In this document: piece by piece, positions 16,973 through 25,959 of the stretch | How the letters are laid out: each line of letters starts with the position of its first letter | How positions within the stretch are numbered: the first letter of the stretch is position 1 | Assembly: GCF_040117685.2 (NCBI RefSeq) | Contig: NZ_JBEDYP020000015.1 | Coordinates: forward strand, 1-64,000 | Length of the DNA stretch: 64,000 nt | Source: Gracilimonas sp040117685 | GTDB lineage: Bacteria > Bacteroidota > Rhodothermia > Balneolales > Balneolaceae | Reading direction: 5' to 3' | Translations under genes and position numbers: made by a program | The notes under the pieces: generated by a model | What the model was told of the DNA's origin: nothing | What the model saw: only the letters and a program-made list of their open reading frames with translations | The model's database searches: none

Positions 16973-18112
16973 TTGAAGCCAGAAGAAAGTTTAATTCTAA
17001 TCGTAGATGATACGCCTGCCAACCTTCGTCTGTTATCTCATGTTTTATCGAAAGAAGGCTATAAACATATAGAAGCTTCAGACGGACGGGAAGCTATGGA
17101 ATTAGCCGAGAAGCATGAGCCTGATTTGATTTTATTGGACATTATGATGCCCGATATAAGTGGGTTTGAAGTGGTTAAATTTATCAAGTCGAATCAGTTG
17201 CTTGAGGATATTCCGGTTATTTTTCTTAGCTCACTATCTGATACCGAAGACAAGGTTCAGGGATTTAAATATGGTGGGGTTGATTACATTACCAAGCCCT
17301 TTCAAAAGGAGGAGACCCTGGCCAGGATCAGGACTCACTTGCAGATACGCTCCCTTCAAAAGCAATTGAACGAACGAATTAACATTTTGAGAGAGCGTGA
17401 AATTGAGTTGAGCCGTTTGAATCAGAAAAAAGATGATTTGGTTCGTACAGTAAGTCATGATATAAAGAATCCGCTTACCGGTATTATCGGGCTGGTAAAG
17501 CTTATGAGAGATAGCGACAAAATTTCTGCGGAGGAGCAAACCCAAATGCTTTCTGTGATTGAGGAAAGTGGAACCAATCTTTTGAATTTGGTGCGGGAAG
17601 TTCTAGACCGGGAATCAAAGAAAACAGAACCGGAAGAACTTGATTATTCAACCGTATCAATTACGGATTTACTTGAACGGGTTATTTCAATGAATAAGGC
17701 TAAATCCGTTGTTAAAAATGTAAAGCTCGATTATACTGTGAATCCGGATAATTTATTGATGGAAGCCGATCAAAATAAGATTGAGATAGCGATCAATAAT
17801 CTGGTTTCTAATGCATTGAAGTTTACTCCTTCAGGCGGAGAAGTAGCTGTTCTTGCAAACGAAATAGACGGCATTGTTGAATTAAAAGTAAAGGATACAG
17901 GAATTGGTATCCCAAAAAAATTACAGGAAGATTTATTTACGAATGCCAAGAAGTCATCCCGAAATGGAACCAATGGTGAAGTAGGAACAGGACTTGGTTT
18001 AGATATCGTACAGTTCTATGTTGAGTTGCACAAAGGGGAGATCTGTGTTGAATCTGAATTGGATGAAGGCACCACGTTTTTTATAAAAATACCTATAGAA
18101 AAAGTTAGCTAA
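16973..18112 (+). CDS. Receiver-histidine kinase hybrid, first gene of the Pel-like operon
   Basis: A 379-residue soluble protein with an N-terminal receiver domain (about residues 8-120; acidic pair D12-D13, phospho-acceptor D56 in LILLDIMMPD, K in DYITKPF). A short coiled linker leads to HisKA (RTVSHDIKNPLTGIIG, His at residue 162) and a HATPase domain (NLVSNALKFTPSGG, VKDTGIGIP, GTGLGLDIV). The receiver precedes the kinase, the reverse of usual hybrids. The start is TTG without a clear ribosome site. Twelve bases separate it from the next receiver gene and nine more from the first glycosyltransferase, so it very probably controls or senses for the polysaccharide operon. Confidence 0.93.
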   Translation: MKPEESLILIVDDTPANLRLLSHVLSKEGYKHIEASDGREAMELAEKHEPDLILLDIMMPDISGFEVVKFIKSNQLLEDIPVIFLSSLSDTEDKVQGFKYGGVDYITKPFQKEETLARIRTHLQIRSLQKQLNERINILREREIELSRLNQKKDDLVRTVSHDIKNPLTGIIGLVKLMRDSDKISAEEQTQMLSVIEESGTNLLNLVREVLDRESKKTEPEELDYSTVSITDLLERVISMNKAKSVVKNVKLDYTVNPDNLLMEADQNKIEIAINNLVSNALKFTPSGGEVAVLANEIDGIVELKVKDTGIGIPKKLQEDLFTNAKKSSRNGTNGEVGTGLGLDIVQFYVELHKGEICVESELDEGTTFFIKIPIEKVS

Positions 18113-18124
18113 ATAATAAAGTAT

Positions 18125-19060
18125 ATGAATTACAAGGTTTTAGTTATTGATGATGATGAACCTATTCACTTCATGATCAAAAACCTCCTTAAAAAAGAGT
18201 TTACTGTTTTAAACGCACATAATGTGCAGGAAGCGATTGATATTCTTTCAGAAAAAGATGTTAACCTGATTCTTTCTGACATTCATATGCCGGGGATTTC
18301 AGGACTGGAGTTTTTGGAGTCTATTCGACTGGATGAAAAAAAGAAAAAGATTCCTGTTTTGATTATGACCAACCTACCAACGGTAGAGAAAGAGCAAAAA
18401 GCGTATGATCTGGGCGCTGCCGATTTCATAAAAAAGGAACTTCTTAATAATGACAGGGAGCGGGTACTCGAGATAATCCGCATGAAGATTGTTACGGATA
18501 TACGAATTGCCGGCCTTGATGAGGATCAATCTAAAAAGAAAGACCGTCTGGTTATGAAGTTAATGGAGACGGCTATTTCCGGTTCGTTTTCAGACACTGT
18601 GGAAACCCTCGGTAAAGGATTGAATGAAATCGTTTCGAATAAATTTACCGGTTTTTGGATGGTACAGGATAACCAATCCAAATTATTATACCTTGAGTCT
18701 CATAATTCGAAAAAACCTGATAATGTCACAGATATAAGTGAGGAGAAGGGTTTCAGTAATCTACGTGAAAACAAAGAAGCGTATTTGACCAATCATGTAT
18801 TTAATGATGATTTTGGCTTTTTTGTGGACTTTTCGAAGAAAGAAGAGCTTGCTGCAGAAATTTCAGTGCCTTTGTTTGCGGTTAGTGAGCGGGAGTTATT
18901 GATGAATAATATGAAAGTTCCCTCTGATGCCCCAATGTTTGGGGTATTACTGATGAAAAGGTCTATACTTTTTTCATCCACTGAGTTCGAACTTGTATCC
19001 AGATTAATTAAGCAATCGGGATCCATTCTATACAGGCTGTACAAAAAAGCGAACTCCTGA
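18125..19060 (+). CDS. Response regulator with unassigned C-terminal domain
   Basis: A 311-residue protein. Residues 1 to about 125 are a receiver domain (D9-D11 acidic cluster, phospho-acceptor D52 in LILSDIHMPG, T/N near IMTNLPTV, K in ADFIKKEL). The rest (about 140-305) has no DNA-binding helix-turn-helix and no GGDEF or EAL motif. Its mixed alpha/beta pattern (FTGFWMVQDNQSKLLYLES, VPLFAVSERELL, FGVLLMKRSILF) resembles a GAF-like sensor fold. It likely acts through protein contacts, with the kinase just upstream as natural partner. Its position suggests post-translational control of the exopolysaccharide machine. Confidence 0.85.
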   Translation: MNYKVLVIDDDEPIHFMIKNLLKKEFTVLNAHNVQEAIDILSEKDVNLILSDIHMPGISGLEFLESIRLDEKKKKIPVLIMTNLPTVEKEQKAYDLGAADFIKKELLNNDRERVLEIIRMKIVTDIRIAGLDEDQSKKKDRLVMKLMETAISGSFSDTVETLGKGLNEIVSNKFTGFWMVQDNQSKLLYLESHNSKKPDNVTDISEEKGFSNLRENKEAYLTNHVFNDDFGFFVDFSKKEELAAEISVPLFAVSERELLMNNMKVPSDAPMFGVLLMKRSILFSSTEFELVSRLIKQSGSILYRLYKKANS

Positions 19061-19069
19061 TTTATTTAT

Positions 19070-20260
19070 ATGAAAGTTCTGCTCATTATAGAAGGAACCT
19101 ATCCGTGGTACAGAGGCGGGGTAAGCGAATGGGTTTACCAATACCTGTGTCATCTTTCGGAATTTGATTTCACCATCTTACAAATTGCTACCGATGAATT
19201 TCAGGGGCAGAATCCTTCTGAAGCTCTGTATCCTTTAACCGACAATATCAGCGATTTTATTCGAATTTCACCCCCTCAAATGGATGGTGAATCATTAGCA
19301 TTTCTCGAGAATTGGTACATTAATTCCTTGTCAAGACACACTTTGTCCAATGCTGATTTTGATCTCATACATGTAACCAATACCGGTTTTGCAGGTTGGA
19401 TAGGAAGCAGGATGTCTGTTCAGAACGATATCCCATTGTTACTGACTGAACATGCTATTTACTGGAAGGAGATTGAAATGGGAGCTGTTGCGCTGGAGTG
19501 TGGATACAAAATTCCAGAAAACAGCCGTGATAAAACCGATATGATATCCTCTTTCAAAGATCTTGCTTTACACACATATAAACATGCAGAGCAAGTGGTT
19601 TCGGTTTCTGAATCAAATATTCCTTTTCAAAAAGAATTGGGAGCAAAGGCCTTAAAATATATTCCCAATGGAATTCCTGCATCCTGGCTCAAGCCGGAGA
19701 AAAGCAGAGCCAAACGGCCGGTAATTGGTTGGGTTGGGCGATGCGCAGAAATGAAAAACCCGCTTGCTTTTTTTGAACTGGTTGATGCGTTCAGAGAGCA
19801 CAGCATCAACCCCGAATTTAGGATGCTACTCAGTGATGCCAACGAAGAGAAACTGGAAAAGCAGGTTCGGGCAATGGCATCCGAATATCCTGAAGTGGAG
19901 TGTATCTGGAACCGGTCTGCAAAAAGTTACTTTATTGAATTTGATTTTTTGTCGATAACCAGTCACAACGAATCTCAACCGCTGGTCATGTTAGAGGCAT
20001 TAGCTCATAAAGCGTTACCTGTAGGTTTTCGTATTGGTGATTTAACTGAAAAATATGGCCTTGTTTTGTCACCCGGAGCTCCTATAGGAGTTCTGGCCGA
20101 GAACATTGTTAAGCTCTGGGAAAATCAGCAACATTTTGAACGTTATGTAAATAACCGTTTTAAAAGAGTAAAAAAAGAACATACATGGGAACATGTTTTT
20201 TCTGACTATGAGGTATTAATGAAAGATATGACCCAAAAGGAGGATGCGGCAGAAGAGTGA
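19070..20260 (+). CDS. PelF-like GT4 glycosyltransferase (second copy)
   Basis: A 396-residue cytoplasmic GT-B enzyme. The N-terminus EGTYPWYRGGVSEWVYQYL is the same signature as in the next gene and in PelF (DUF3492-type acceptor domain). The donor-binding E-x7-E motif is seen as SHNESQPLVMLEALAH (Glu 301 and 309). It is shorter than PelF by about 130 residues because the region between the signature and the GT4 fold is compact. This is a diverged paralogue of the following gene. It may share the PelF reaction (UDP-sugar polymerisation), prime the chain, or add a second sugar; the sequence does not decide. Its stop overlaps the next start. Confidence 0.88.
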   Translation: MKVLLIIEGTYPWYRGGVSEWVYQYLCHLSEFDFTILQIATDEFQGQNPSEALYPLTDNISDFIRISPPQMDGESLAFLENWYINSLSRHTLSNADFDLIHVTNTGFAGWIGSRMSVQNDIPLLLTEHAIYWKEIEMGAVALECGYKIPENSRDKTDMISSFKDLALHTYKHAEQVVSVSESNIPFQKELGAKALKYIPNGIPASWLKPEKSRAKRPVIGWVGRCAEMKNPLAFFELVDAFREHSINPEFRMLLSDANEEKLEKQVRAMASEYPEVECIWNRSAKSYFIEFDFLSITSHNESQPLVMLEALAHKALPVGFRIGDLTEKYGLVLSPGAPIGVLAENIVKLWENQQHFERYVNNRFKRVKKEHTWEHVFSDYEVLMKDMTQKEDAAEE

Positions 20261-21840
20261 GCAAAGACAGACCATATGTGTTGTTTGAAACAGAAGGTTC
20301 TTATCCTTTCAGCGGGGGGGGTGTATCAACGTGGTCTCATATATTGTGCACAGAGTTAGTGGGTAAGGTGGATTTCGAGCTGCTGGCCATTACCGGTAAT
20401 CCCTATGTCGAAAGCCGGTACCGACTCCCTGAAAACATAAAGAGGATTACCCATATACCTCTGTGGGGAGTTGACGAACCCTCGGATTATTACGACGACC
20501 GCCAACCATTTTCATATCAAATCGAAAAGAAGTCCAGAGTATCCAAGAAGGTTATCAACGCCTATTTTAAACCTATTTTTGAAGATTTCATCAAGTGCCT
20601 TTTCGACCCTTATACTGATGTAAATAGGATCAGTGATATTCTTTACGGATTTTGGAAATACTTTCAATACTACGACTATAAACAAACCTTAAGGCAGCCT
20701 TTATTGTGGACCGGATTTAAACAGTCGATTATAAATAATTTTGAAGAGTCTGATTTATCGTATAACGAGCAGCCCCGGGTCTTTGATATTACGTTCGGTA
20801 TGCGCTGGTTGTATCACTTTTTAATGCCGGTGGCTGCACCCATTTCGGACCAAGTGGATGTCACTCATGCAACTTTGGCCGGATTTCCGGCATTGATTTC
20901 TATAGCCGCTAAATATGAAAAAGGCATACCAAGTATGGTAACCGATCACGGGGTGTATATGCGGGAGCGGTTGATCAATGTTGGACAAGCTGACATGCCA
21001 TTCTTTTCAAAGAAACTGCTTGTAGACCTTTCGACACTGGTAAGCCGTGCCGTGTATTATACAGCTGATCAGATTTCACCAGTTACTACGGCAAATAAGG
21101 AATGGGAAAAACGATTTGAGGCCGAAGAGCAAAATATTGTTCCAATTTACAACGGAGTAAATACTGACCTTTTCAAACCCACTCCAAAACCCAGACAAAC
21201 AAAGGATGTTCCAACTGTAATAGCTGTAGCCCAGGTCTTTCCATTAAAAGATATCGAAACGATGATTCGCGCGGCTGATATTGTTCGTAAAGAAGTCCCT
21301 GAGGTGCAGTTCAAGGTGTATGGCAGTCTTGAAGTGGACAAAGAATATGTGGCCAGATGTAAAGCCTTGGTATCGGAGTTAGAGCTGAATGATACATTCC
21401 ATTTTGGAGGGTTCCACGACCAGCCCAGTATGATTTTTAATGAAGGGGATATCTCCATTTTAACTTCAATATCGGAAGGTTTTCCATATACCGTCATTGA
21501 ATCAATGAGCTGTGGACGACCGGTTGTTGCTACGGATGTGGGAGGAATACGAGATGCACTTGAGGGATGCGGGATTTTATGCAAGCCCCGTGATCCTCAG
21601 GATATTGCAAAAGGAGTGGTTACATTATTGAAGGATGACGATCTGCGACTTGAGCTGGGCAGAAAGGCCCGGGATCGGGTTCTGCTTACTTTCACTACAG
21701 AAAAGTCGGTGAATGCATATTACGATTCATATATCAAGCTTGCTTCAAAAGAACGGACTCCATGGAAAGAGCGTGTTCAGGTAGAGTCGGTGCTAAAGTT
21801 ATTAGATCATGTGAAAGAAGAGGAGTTTGAATATGCCTGA
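20257..21840 (+). CDS. pelF: PelF-type glycosyltransferase
   Basis: A 527-residue protein matching PelF in length and layout: N-terminal DUF3492-type domain with ETEGSYPFSGGGVSTWSHIL, then VTHATLAGFPALISIAAKYE, VTDHGVYMRERLI, VPIYNGVNTDLFKPTP, and the GT4 donor site SISEGFPYTVIESMSCGRPV (Glu 407 and 415), then ATDVGGIRDALEGCGILC. PelF is the cytosolic polymerase of Pel (GalNAc/GlcNAc-rich) polysaccharide in Pseudomonas. The GTG start overlaps the preceding TGA, and its own stop overlaps the pelG start. Confidence 0.93.
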   Translation: MSKDRPYVLFETEGSYPFSGGGVSTWSHILCTELVGKVDFELLAITGNPYVESRYRLPENIKRITHIPLWGVDEPSDYYDDRQPFSYQIEKKSRVSKKVINAYFKPIFEDFIKCLFDPYTDVNRISDILYGFWKYFQYYDYKQTLRQPLLWTGFKQSIINNFEESDLSYNEQPRVFDITFGMRWLYHFLMPVAAPISDQVDVTHATLAGFPALISIAAKYEKGIPSMVTDHGVYMRERLINVGQADMPFFSKKLLVDLSTLVSRAVYYTADQISPVTTANKEWEKRFEAEEQNIVPIYNGVNTDLFKPTPKPRQTKDVPTVIAVAQVFPLKDIETMIRAADIVRKEVPEVQFKVYGSLEVDKEYVARCKALVSELELNDTFHFGGFHDQPSMIFNEGDISILTSISEGFPYTVIESMSCGRPVVATDVGGIRDALEGCGILCKPRDPQDIAKGVVTLLKDDDLRLELGRKARDRVLLTFTTEKSVNAYYDSYIKLASKERTPWKERVQVESVLKLLDHVKEEEFEYA

Positions 21841-23464
21841 ACATGATCAAATACAACTTGAAAATCCTCCAAAGGCTGAAGCGGTACAGGAAATTACCGA
21901 ACGAGTGTATGATCTTATTGGCAATCCAATAAGCATGTGGGCGGTAGCGGCTACCATTGAATCTCTTGGGGTTCGAAATGTGGATGCCAAAACTGATTAT
22001 GGATACGAGTCGGTTTTTGAGCTTGGTGAAGAAGTCTATAAGAGGATTAAAAGCAAGGAAACCGATTCGGCCTTCACTGATGAAGAAGATGATGAATTTA
22101 AATTTGGAGGAATAGGGCGAACGCTCAAGTTGTTTGCCAAACATTATACAGCAGGGATGGTTTTTTCCATGCCTATGCTATCACAAATCATTGCTATTAT
22201 TGTTTTTGAATACGCCCTGTGGGCCTGGTTCGATTTTAATGAAGCCCAGGCAACGGTAGTCGCTTTGGGAACCATGATTTCCTTTATTTTGACCGGAGGA
22301 TTTATTCAAACTTTAGGCAGGCTGGTTTCTAAATACAAAGGTGAGGGCAACTATTACCTGGCTGCTAAGGCTACTATAGCCGTGATGAAAATAGCGATCC
22401 CCTTTGTATTCATCTCGGCTTTAGCGATTTTTGGAATCAACCTGATATTACCGTTCTACCCGCAACAGCTTATCATACTATCCATGATTTATATGGTATT
22501 GATTTCGCTGCTGTTACTTTCGGCATCTATTCTTTTTGCTACGGAACAACGCTTTATGATTTTGATGGGGATTGTTTCGGGTACCATTTTCGTGATTTTC
22601 GGGATGGATTTTGCAGGTCTTGGTATTTATATGTCTCAATGGCTGGGCATTTTAACAGCCACGGTCATAATCTCGGTGTATGCCTACATTTATTATAAGC
22701 TCAAAATCAGGGCTCTCCGTCAGGAGCTCTTTAAACAATCACTGCCGGAGGGAGAGGTGAGTTACTACAACACCTATCGCTACTTTGTATATGGATTTTG
22801 TTACTTCACCTTTCTATTCATGGATCGGCTAATGGCATGGTCGGCCGGGCCGCCACCGCCTGAATATATCATTTGGTTTAATACTCCCTATGAGCTTGGC
22901 ATGGACTGGGCTTTGATCAGCCTGGTGATTACCATTGCTATGCTGGAATTCAGCGTACATTCATTTTCCCGGAACCTGATTCCTGCTCAGAAGAAAGCAG
23001 TCATTTCGAAGATCAAGCTCTTTAACCGGTTTTTTAGACGGTTTTATATCAAGCAGATTATGCTGCTTTTGGCGGTTGGAGGCATTTCAATTCTGGTTAC
23101 CTATTATGGAGTTCTTAGCCTGCGGATGTTTGAAAATGAGGTACCCGAAATTTCAGATTTTTTCGCTAACCCCATGACATTCAAGGTATTTTGGCTGGCT
23201 AGTATCGGGTATTTGTTTTTGATATACGGCCTGTTGAACAGTTTATTCTTTTTCACTTTAAACAGACCTGAGATGGTGATGTATGCTATGATTGGCTCAC
23301 TATTCGTGAATTTTATAACCGGGTTTTTGTGCAGTCGTATTTTTGGATTGGAATATGCTGTGATTGGCCTGATAGCCGGCTCTGCAGTATTTAGTATATC
23401 TACAGGAATTTTGGCAAAAAGATTTTTTAAACATCTCGATTACTTTTATTACTCTGCATATTGA
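21833..23464 (+). CDS. pelG: PelG-type polysaccharide exporter (MOP superfamily)
   Basis: A 543-residue polytopic protein. The start is put at ATG 21833 (MPEHDQIQ), preceded by GAGGAG eight bases upstream; a TTG two codons earlier is less likely. An N-terminal soluble stretch of about 95 residues precedes about 12 hydrophobic helices (for example FSMPMLSQIIAIIVFEYALW, LSMIYMVLISLLLLSASILF, FVYGFCYFTFLFMDRLMAWS). PelG is the inner-membrane flippase-like transporter working with PelF, PelD and PelE. The order pelF then pelG is the same as at the end of Pseudomonas pel operons. Confidence 0.88.
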   Translation: MPEHDQIQLENPPKAEAVQEITERVYDLIGNPISMWAVAATIESLGVRNVDAKTDYGYESVFELGEEVYKRIKSKETDSAFTDEEDDEFKFGGIGRTLKLFAKHYTAGMVFSMPMLSQIIAIIVFEYALWAWFDFNEAQATVVALGTMISFILTGGFIQTLGRLVSKYKGEGNYYLAAKATIAVMKIAIPFVFISALAIFGINLILPFYPQQLIILSMIYMVLISLLLLSASILFATEQRFMILMGIVSGTIFVIFGMDFAGLGIYMSQWLGILTATVIISVYAYIYYKLKIRALRQELFKQSLPEGEVSYYNTYRYFVYGFCYFTFLFMDRLMAWSAGPPPPEYIIWFNTPYELGMDWALISLVITIAMLEFSVHSFSRNLIPAQKKAVISKIKLFNRFFRRFYIKQIMLLLAVGGISILVTYYGVLSLRMFENEVPEISDFFANPMTFKVFWLASIGYLFLIYGLLNSLFFFTLNRPEMVMYAMIGSLFVNFITGFLCSRIFGLEYAVIGLIAGSAVFSISTGILAKRFFKHLDYFYYSAY

Positions 23465-23473
23465 GGTACCCTT

Positions 23474-25099
23474 ATGATTAAAGACGTTCGAAGTTACATA
23501 CATACGGTGGGCAATCGGCTAAGTAAAGCTTTCTCTATGGAGGCTTTCGGTACCGAGCAGCAGCTCGAGTTCTGGGAGTTATCGGCTGAACACTTGTCAA
23601 GGAAACGAAGTCCATCCTTCAGCGATATTGTAAACTGGATGGATTTATTGTACCGTGCACCGGTTCATTTTGTGTACCGATTGCAGGATGGGAAACTGGT
23701 GCTCGACAGGCGACACGTACTTACCAAGAACATACTTCGAGATGCCGGCAATGAGCTGGAGCCTCACAAACAAACACCACAGCAAAAAGAATACTTAAAA
23801 GATTTTGAGTACCAGTTGCAGAACCTGGAAAAGAAGATGAGTATGGACGAGGTGTTCAAAGAGCAGGGTATAACCTCTCATTCTATCGGTCAGTGTGAAC
23901 ACATTCCTTTATTTAAAAAGGATGGAGAACAGTGGGGTATTTACTGTGCCGGACCTTATACCAAAAGCCCGGATCAAATAACTCCAAAATTATCTATTGT
24001 AGGGAGATTACTGGCTAACTGGCTTATTACCCTCGATGAAGAAGAGAGCAACCCTCAGCGCGAGTATGAGCAGAAGATCGAAAATGTGGTTTCGGATTTA
24101 GGAAGCGGACAGTTAAATACAGAGGGGATTGCCCAAATTATACTGCGGTATGTGGTCCATGGCAGAAAAGTAGCCTCCGGATGTATTGTAGAGTTTACCC
24201 CGAACGGACATAAGCTTTTGGTATCCGTCGGGATGAAGGAAAAACTGGCAGGTTATTTTACGGCTGGTGCAGATAAAGCACTTTATGAAAACAAGGGTGG
24301 CGAACTGAAAGTCACTGAATTTGGGCAAGAATTTCTTAAGCAATGGGGTAAACAGGTAGATGTTGAATACTTTACTGGTGAGCATCATTCTGGTTTCTTG
24401 ATGGTTGAGAAAACAGAAGGTAGCGGGAAGCTCGATATAGAAAATCTGCTAAAAGAAGTTGGCCTGTCGTTTGCCAACTTGTTTGACTACCGGCATAAGA
24501 ATGAGAATTTCTCAGACCAGCTTATGGATGGTTATTATAAGATGTTACGTGCCATTGAAAAAAGCCGGGAGAAAACACGATTTCACACCCCGCGAATGGT
24601 AGCCTTTGTACAGCGATTCGGTATGTTTTTTGGGCTCGAAGATGACGAGATGGAGATCATCACAAAAACAGCTAAGCTACATGATATCGGTTATGTTGGA
24701 GCAATCAGCATTGAGCCGGGTAAAACAATCGGCGGTGAGCTTTCACACCCGATAATTGGGGCTAATATGGTTGAGCATCTTTCCATTGATAAGGATGTGT
24801 TGGAGGGTATCAGAACCCATCACGAATGGGTGAACGGGAACGGCTCGCCAAGCGGGTTGAATTCCGAAACAATTCCCTGGACAGGCAAAATTATTGGCCT
24901 GTTCGAGTTTGTTGTAGATTTTGTCGAATCAAATGCAGGTGATGATTCAAAAACCAATGATGAATGGTTAGAATTGTTATCCAGAAACCTGATGGAACGT
25001 GCCGATATTGAATTCGATATGGTATTAATACCAACAGCCATACAGCTTTTGCAGGCATTAGGCTGGCAAGAATGCGTGAGGTTAGGTGTTGAAGAATGA
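23474..25099 (+). CDS. GAF-like/HD-GYP protein within the Pel-like operon
   Basis: A 541-residue soluble protein. Residues about 55-190 and 200-345 look like two GAF-like alpha/beta sensor folds (inference from pattern). Residues about 370-530 are an HD-GYP domain: His403-Asp404 in LHDIGYVG, the HPIIGANMVE helix, the HHEWVNGNGSPSGL loop (H449, H450, E451), and IIGLFEFVVDFV. The GYP motif reads GSP, so the Tyr is lost while the metal ligands remain. HD-GYP enzymes hydrolyse c-di-GMP. It sits where a Pel operon would carry pelD, the c-di-GMP receptor with a GAF domain, so it is a candidate regulator of synthesis. Its stop overlaps the next start (ATGA). Confidence 0.85.
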   Translation: MIKDVRSYIHTVGNRLSKAFSMEAFGTEQQLEFWELSAEHLSRKRSPSFSDIVNWMDLLYRAPVHFVYRLQDGKLVLDRRHVLTKNILRDAGNELEPHKQTPQQKEYLKDFEYQLQNLEKKMSMDEVFKEQGITSHSIGQCEHIPLFKKDGEQWGIYCAGPYTKSPDQITPKLSIVGRLLANWLITLDEEESNPQREYEQKIENVVSDLGSGQLNTEGIAQIILRYVVHGRKVASGCIVEFTPNGHKLLVSVGMKEKLAGYFTAGADKALYENKGGELKVTEFGQEFLKQWGKQVDVEYFTGEHHSGFLMVEKTEGSGKLDIENLLKEVGLSFANLFDYRHKNENFSDQLMDGYYKMLRAIEKSREKTRFHTPRMVAFVQRFGMFFGLEDDEMEIITKTAKLHDIGYVGAISIEPGKTIGGELSHPIIGANMVEHLSIDKDVLEGIRTHHEWVNGNGSPSGLNSETIPWTGKIIGLFEFVVDFVESNAGDDSKTNDEWLELLSRNLMERADIEFDMVLIPTAIQLLQALGWQECVRLGVEE

Positions 25100-25959
25100 A
25101 ACTGAAGTTATCGGCAATTTGCATAATGGCACTTCTCTTCACGCAGTGTAATAACACAAAACGCGCTTCCTTTTCTATGGCAGATCACACACCATTTGGG
25201 GTATGTTACGCCAAGGTAACACCGGAACAGGTGCGGAATTACGAGATGGTAATTATCGAGCCCGACTTCTATTCCAAAGAGGAAATGGATGCACTGCGGG
25301 CTACCGGAACAAAAATAATTGCATACGTTACACTGGGAGAAGTGGATACCAACCGCTGGTATTACCCTCGTCTTGCTGAAATAGGATTTCTCGGTAAAAA
25401 TGAGAACTGGAATAGTTTCTTTGTTAACCTGGAAAGTGCGGAAGCCCGACGCGTTATTTTGATGGACGTTTTACCTGCTATCACGGAAAAGGGAGTAGAT
25501 GGCCTGTTCCTTGATACCGTTGATGCCGTTGCCCCCACAACAGAAAGAGCTTACTTACAGCCCTATATGGTGCAGTTGATCGAGGGAATCCGGCAGCGAT
25601 ACCCTGGTTTTACGATCATTCAAAATGCCGGTGCCTTCTTATTAGAAAAAACCGGTGATGATGTGGATGCTTTCTTAACCGAGGCGCTTGCATCCGATTA
25701 TGATTTTGAACACAAGAGGTACCGGATAAGGTCTGCTGACGAATTCAACGAGCGTCTTAAATATCTGAACCACTATTCCACCCAAAGTGATAAACCCTAC
25801 TTTATAGTTGGTTTTGCAGACACCGAAGACAAAAGAAAACAGATTAAAACCCGTCTGGATACTCTGGGACGTCCGTATTTCATCAGTAATATAGGCTTGA
25901 GTGAACTTCCGGTGCAGCCTGATTCGGTAGCAAACATTTTGAAAGACAAGAGCTTATGA
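25096..25959 (+). CDS. PelA-type glycoside hydrolase lipoprotein (GH114/GH166-like)
   Basis: A 287-residue protein with a lipoprotein signal (MKLKLSAICIMALLFTQC, Cys18). The mature part is a TIM-barrel like the hydrolase domain of PelA (GH166) and the endo-galactosaminidase family GH114. Strand ends are visible in GVCYAKVTPEQ, KIIAYVTLGEVDTNRWYYP, WNSFFVNLES, VDGLFLDTVDA (Asp140, probable catalytic, and Asp143), FTIIQNAGAFLL and FLTEALASDYDFE (Glu196). In Pseudomonas this domain is the N-terminal part of PelA; here it is free-standing and lipid-anchored. It would trim the polymer in the periplasm. Overlaps both neighbours by 4 bases. Confidence 0.88.
   Translation: MKLKLSAICIMALLFTQCNNTKRASFSMADHTPFGVCYAKVTPEQVRNYEMVIIEPDFYSKEEMDALRATGTKIIAYVTLGEVDTNRWYYPRLAEIGFLGKNENWNSFFVNLESAEARRVILMDVLPAITEKGVDGLFLDTVDAVAPTTERAYLQPYMVQLIEGIRQRYPGFTIIQNAGAFLLEKTGDDVDAFLTEALASDYDFEHKRYRIRSADEFNERLKYLNHYSTQSDKPYFIVGFADTEDKRKQIKTRLDTLGRPYFISNIGLSELPVQPDSVANILKDKSL

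Noticed and set aside
21734..22144. Minus-strand frame across the pelF-pelG junction
   Set aside because: Antisense to two genes with strong protein signatures; no start signal.
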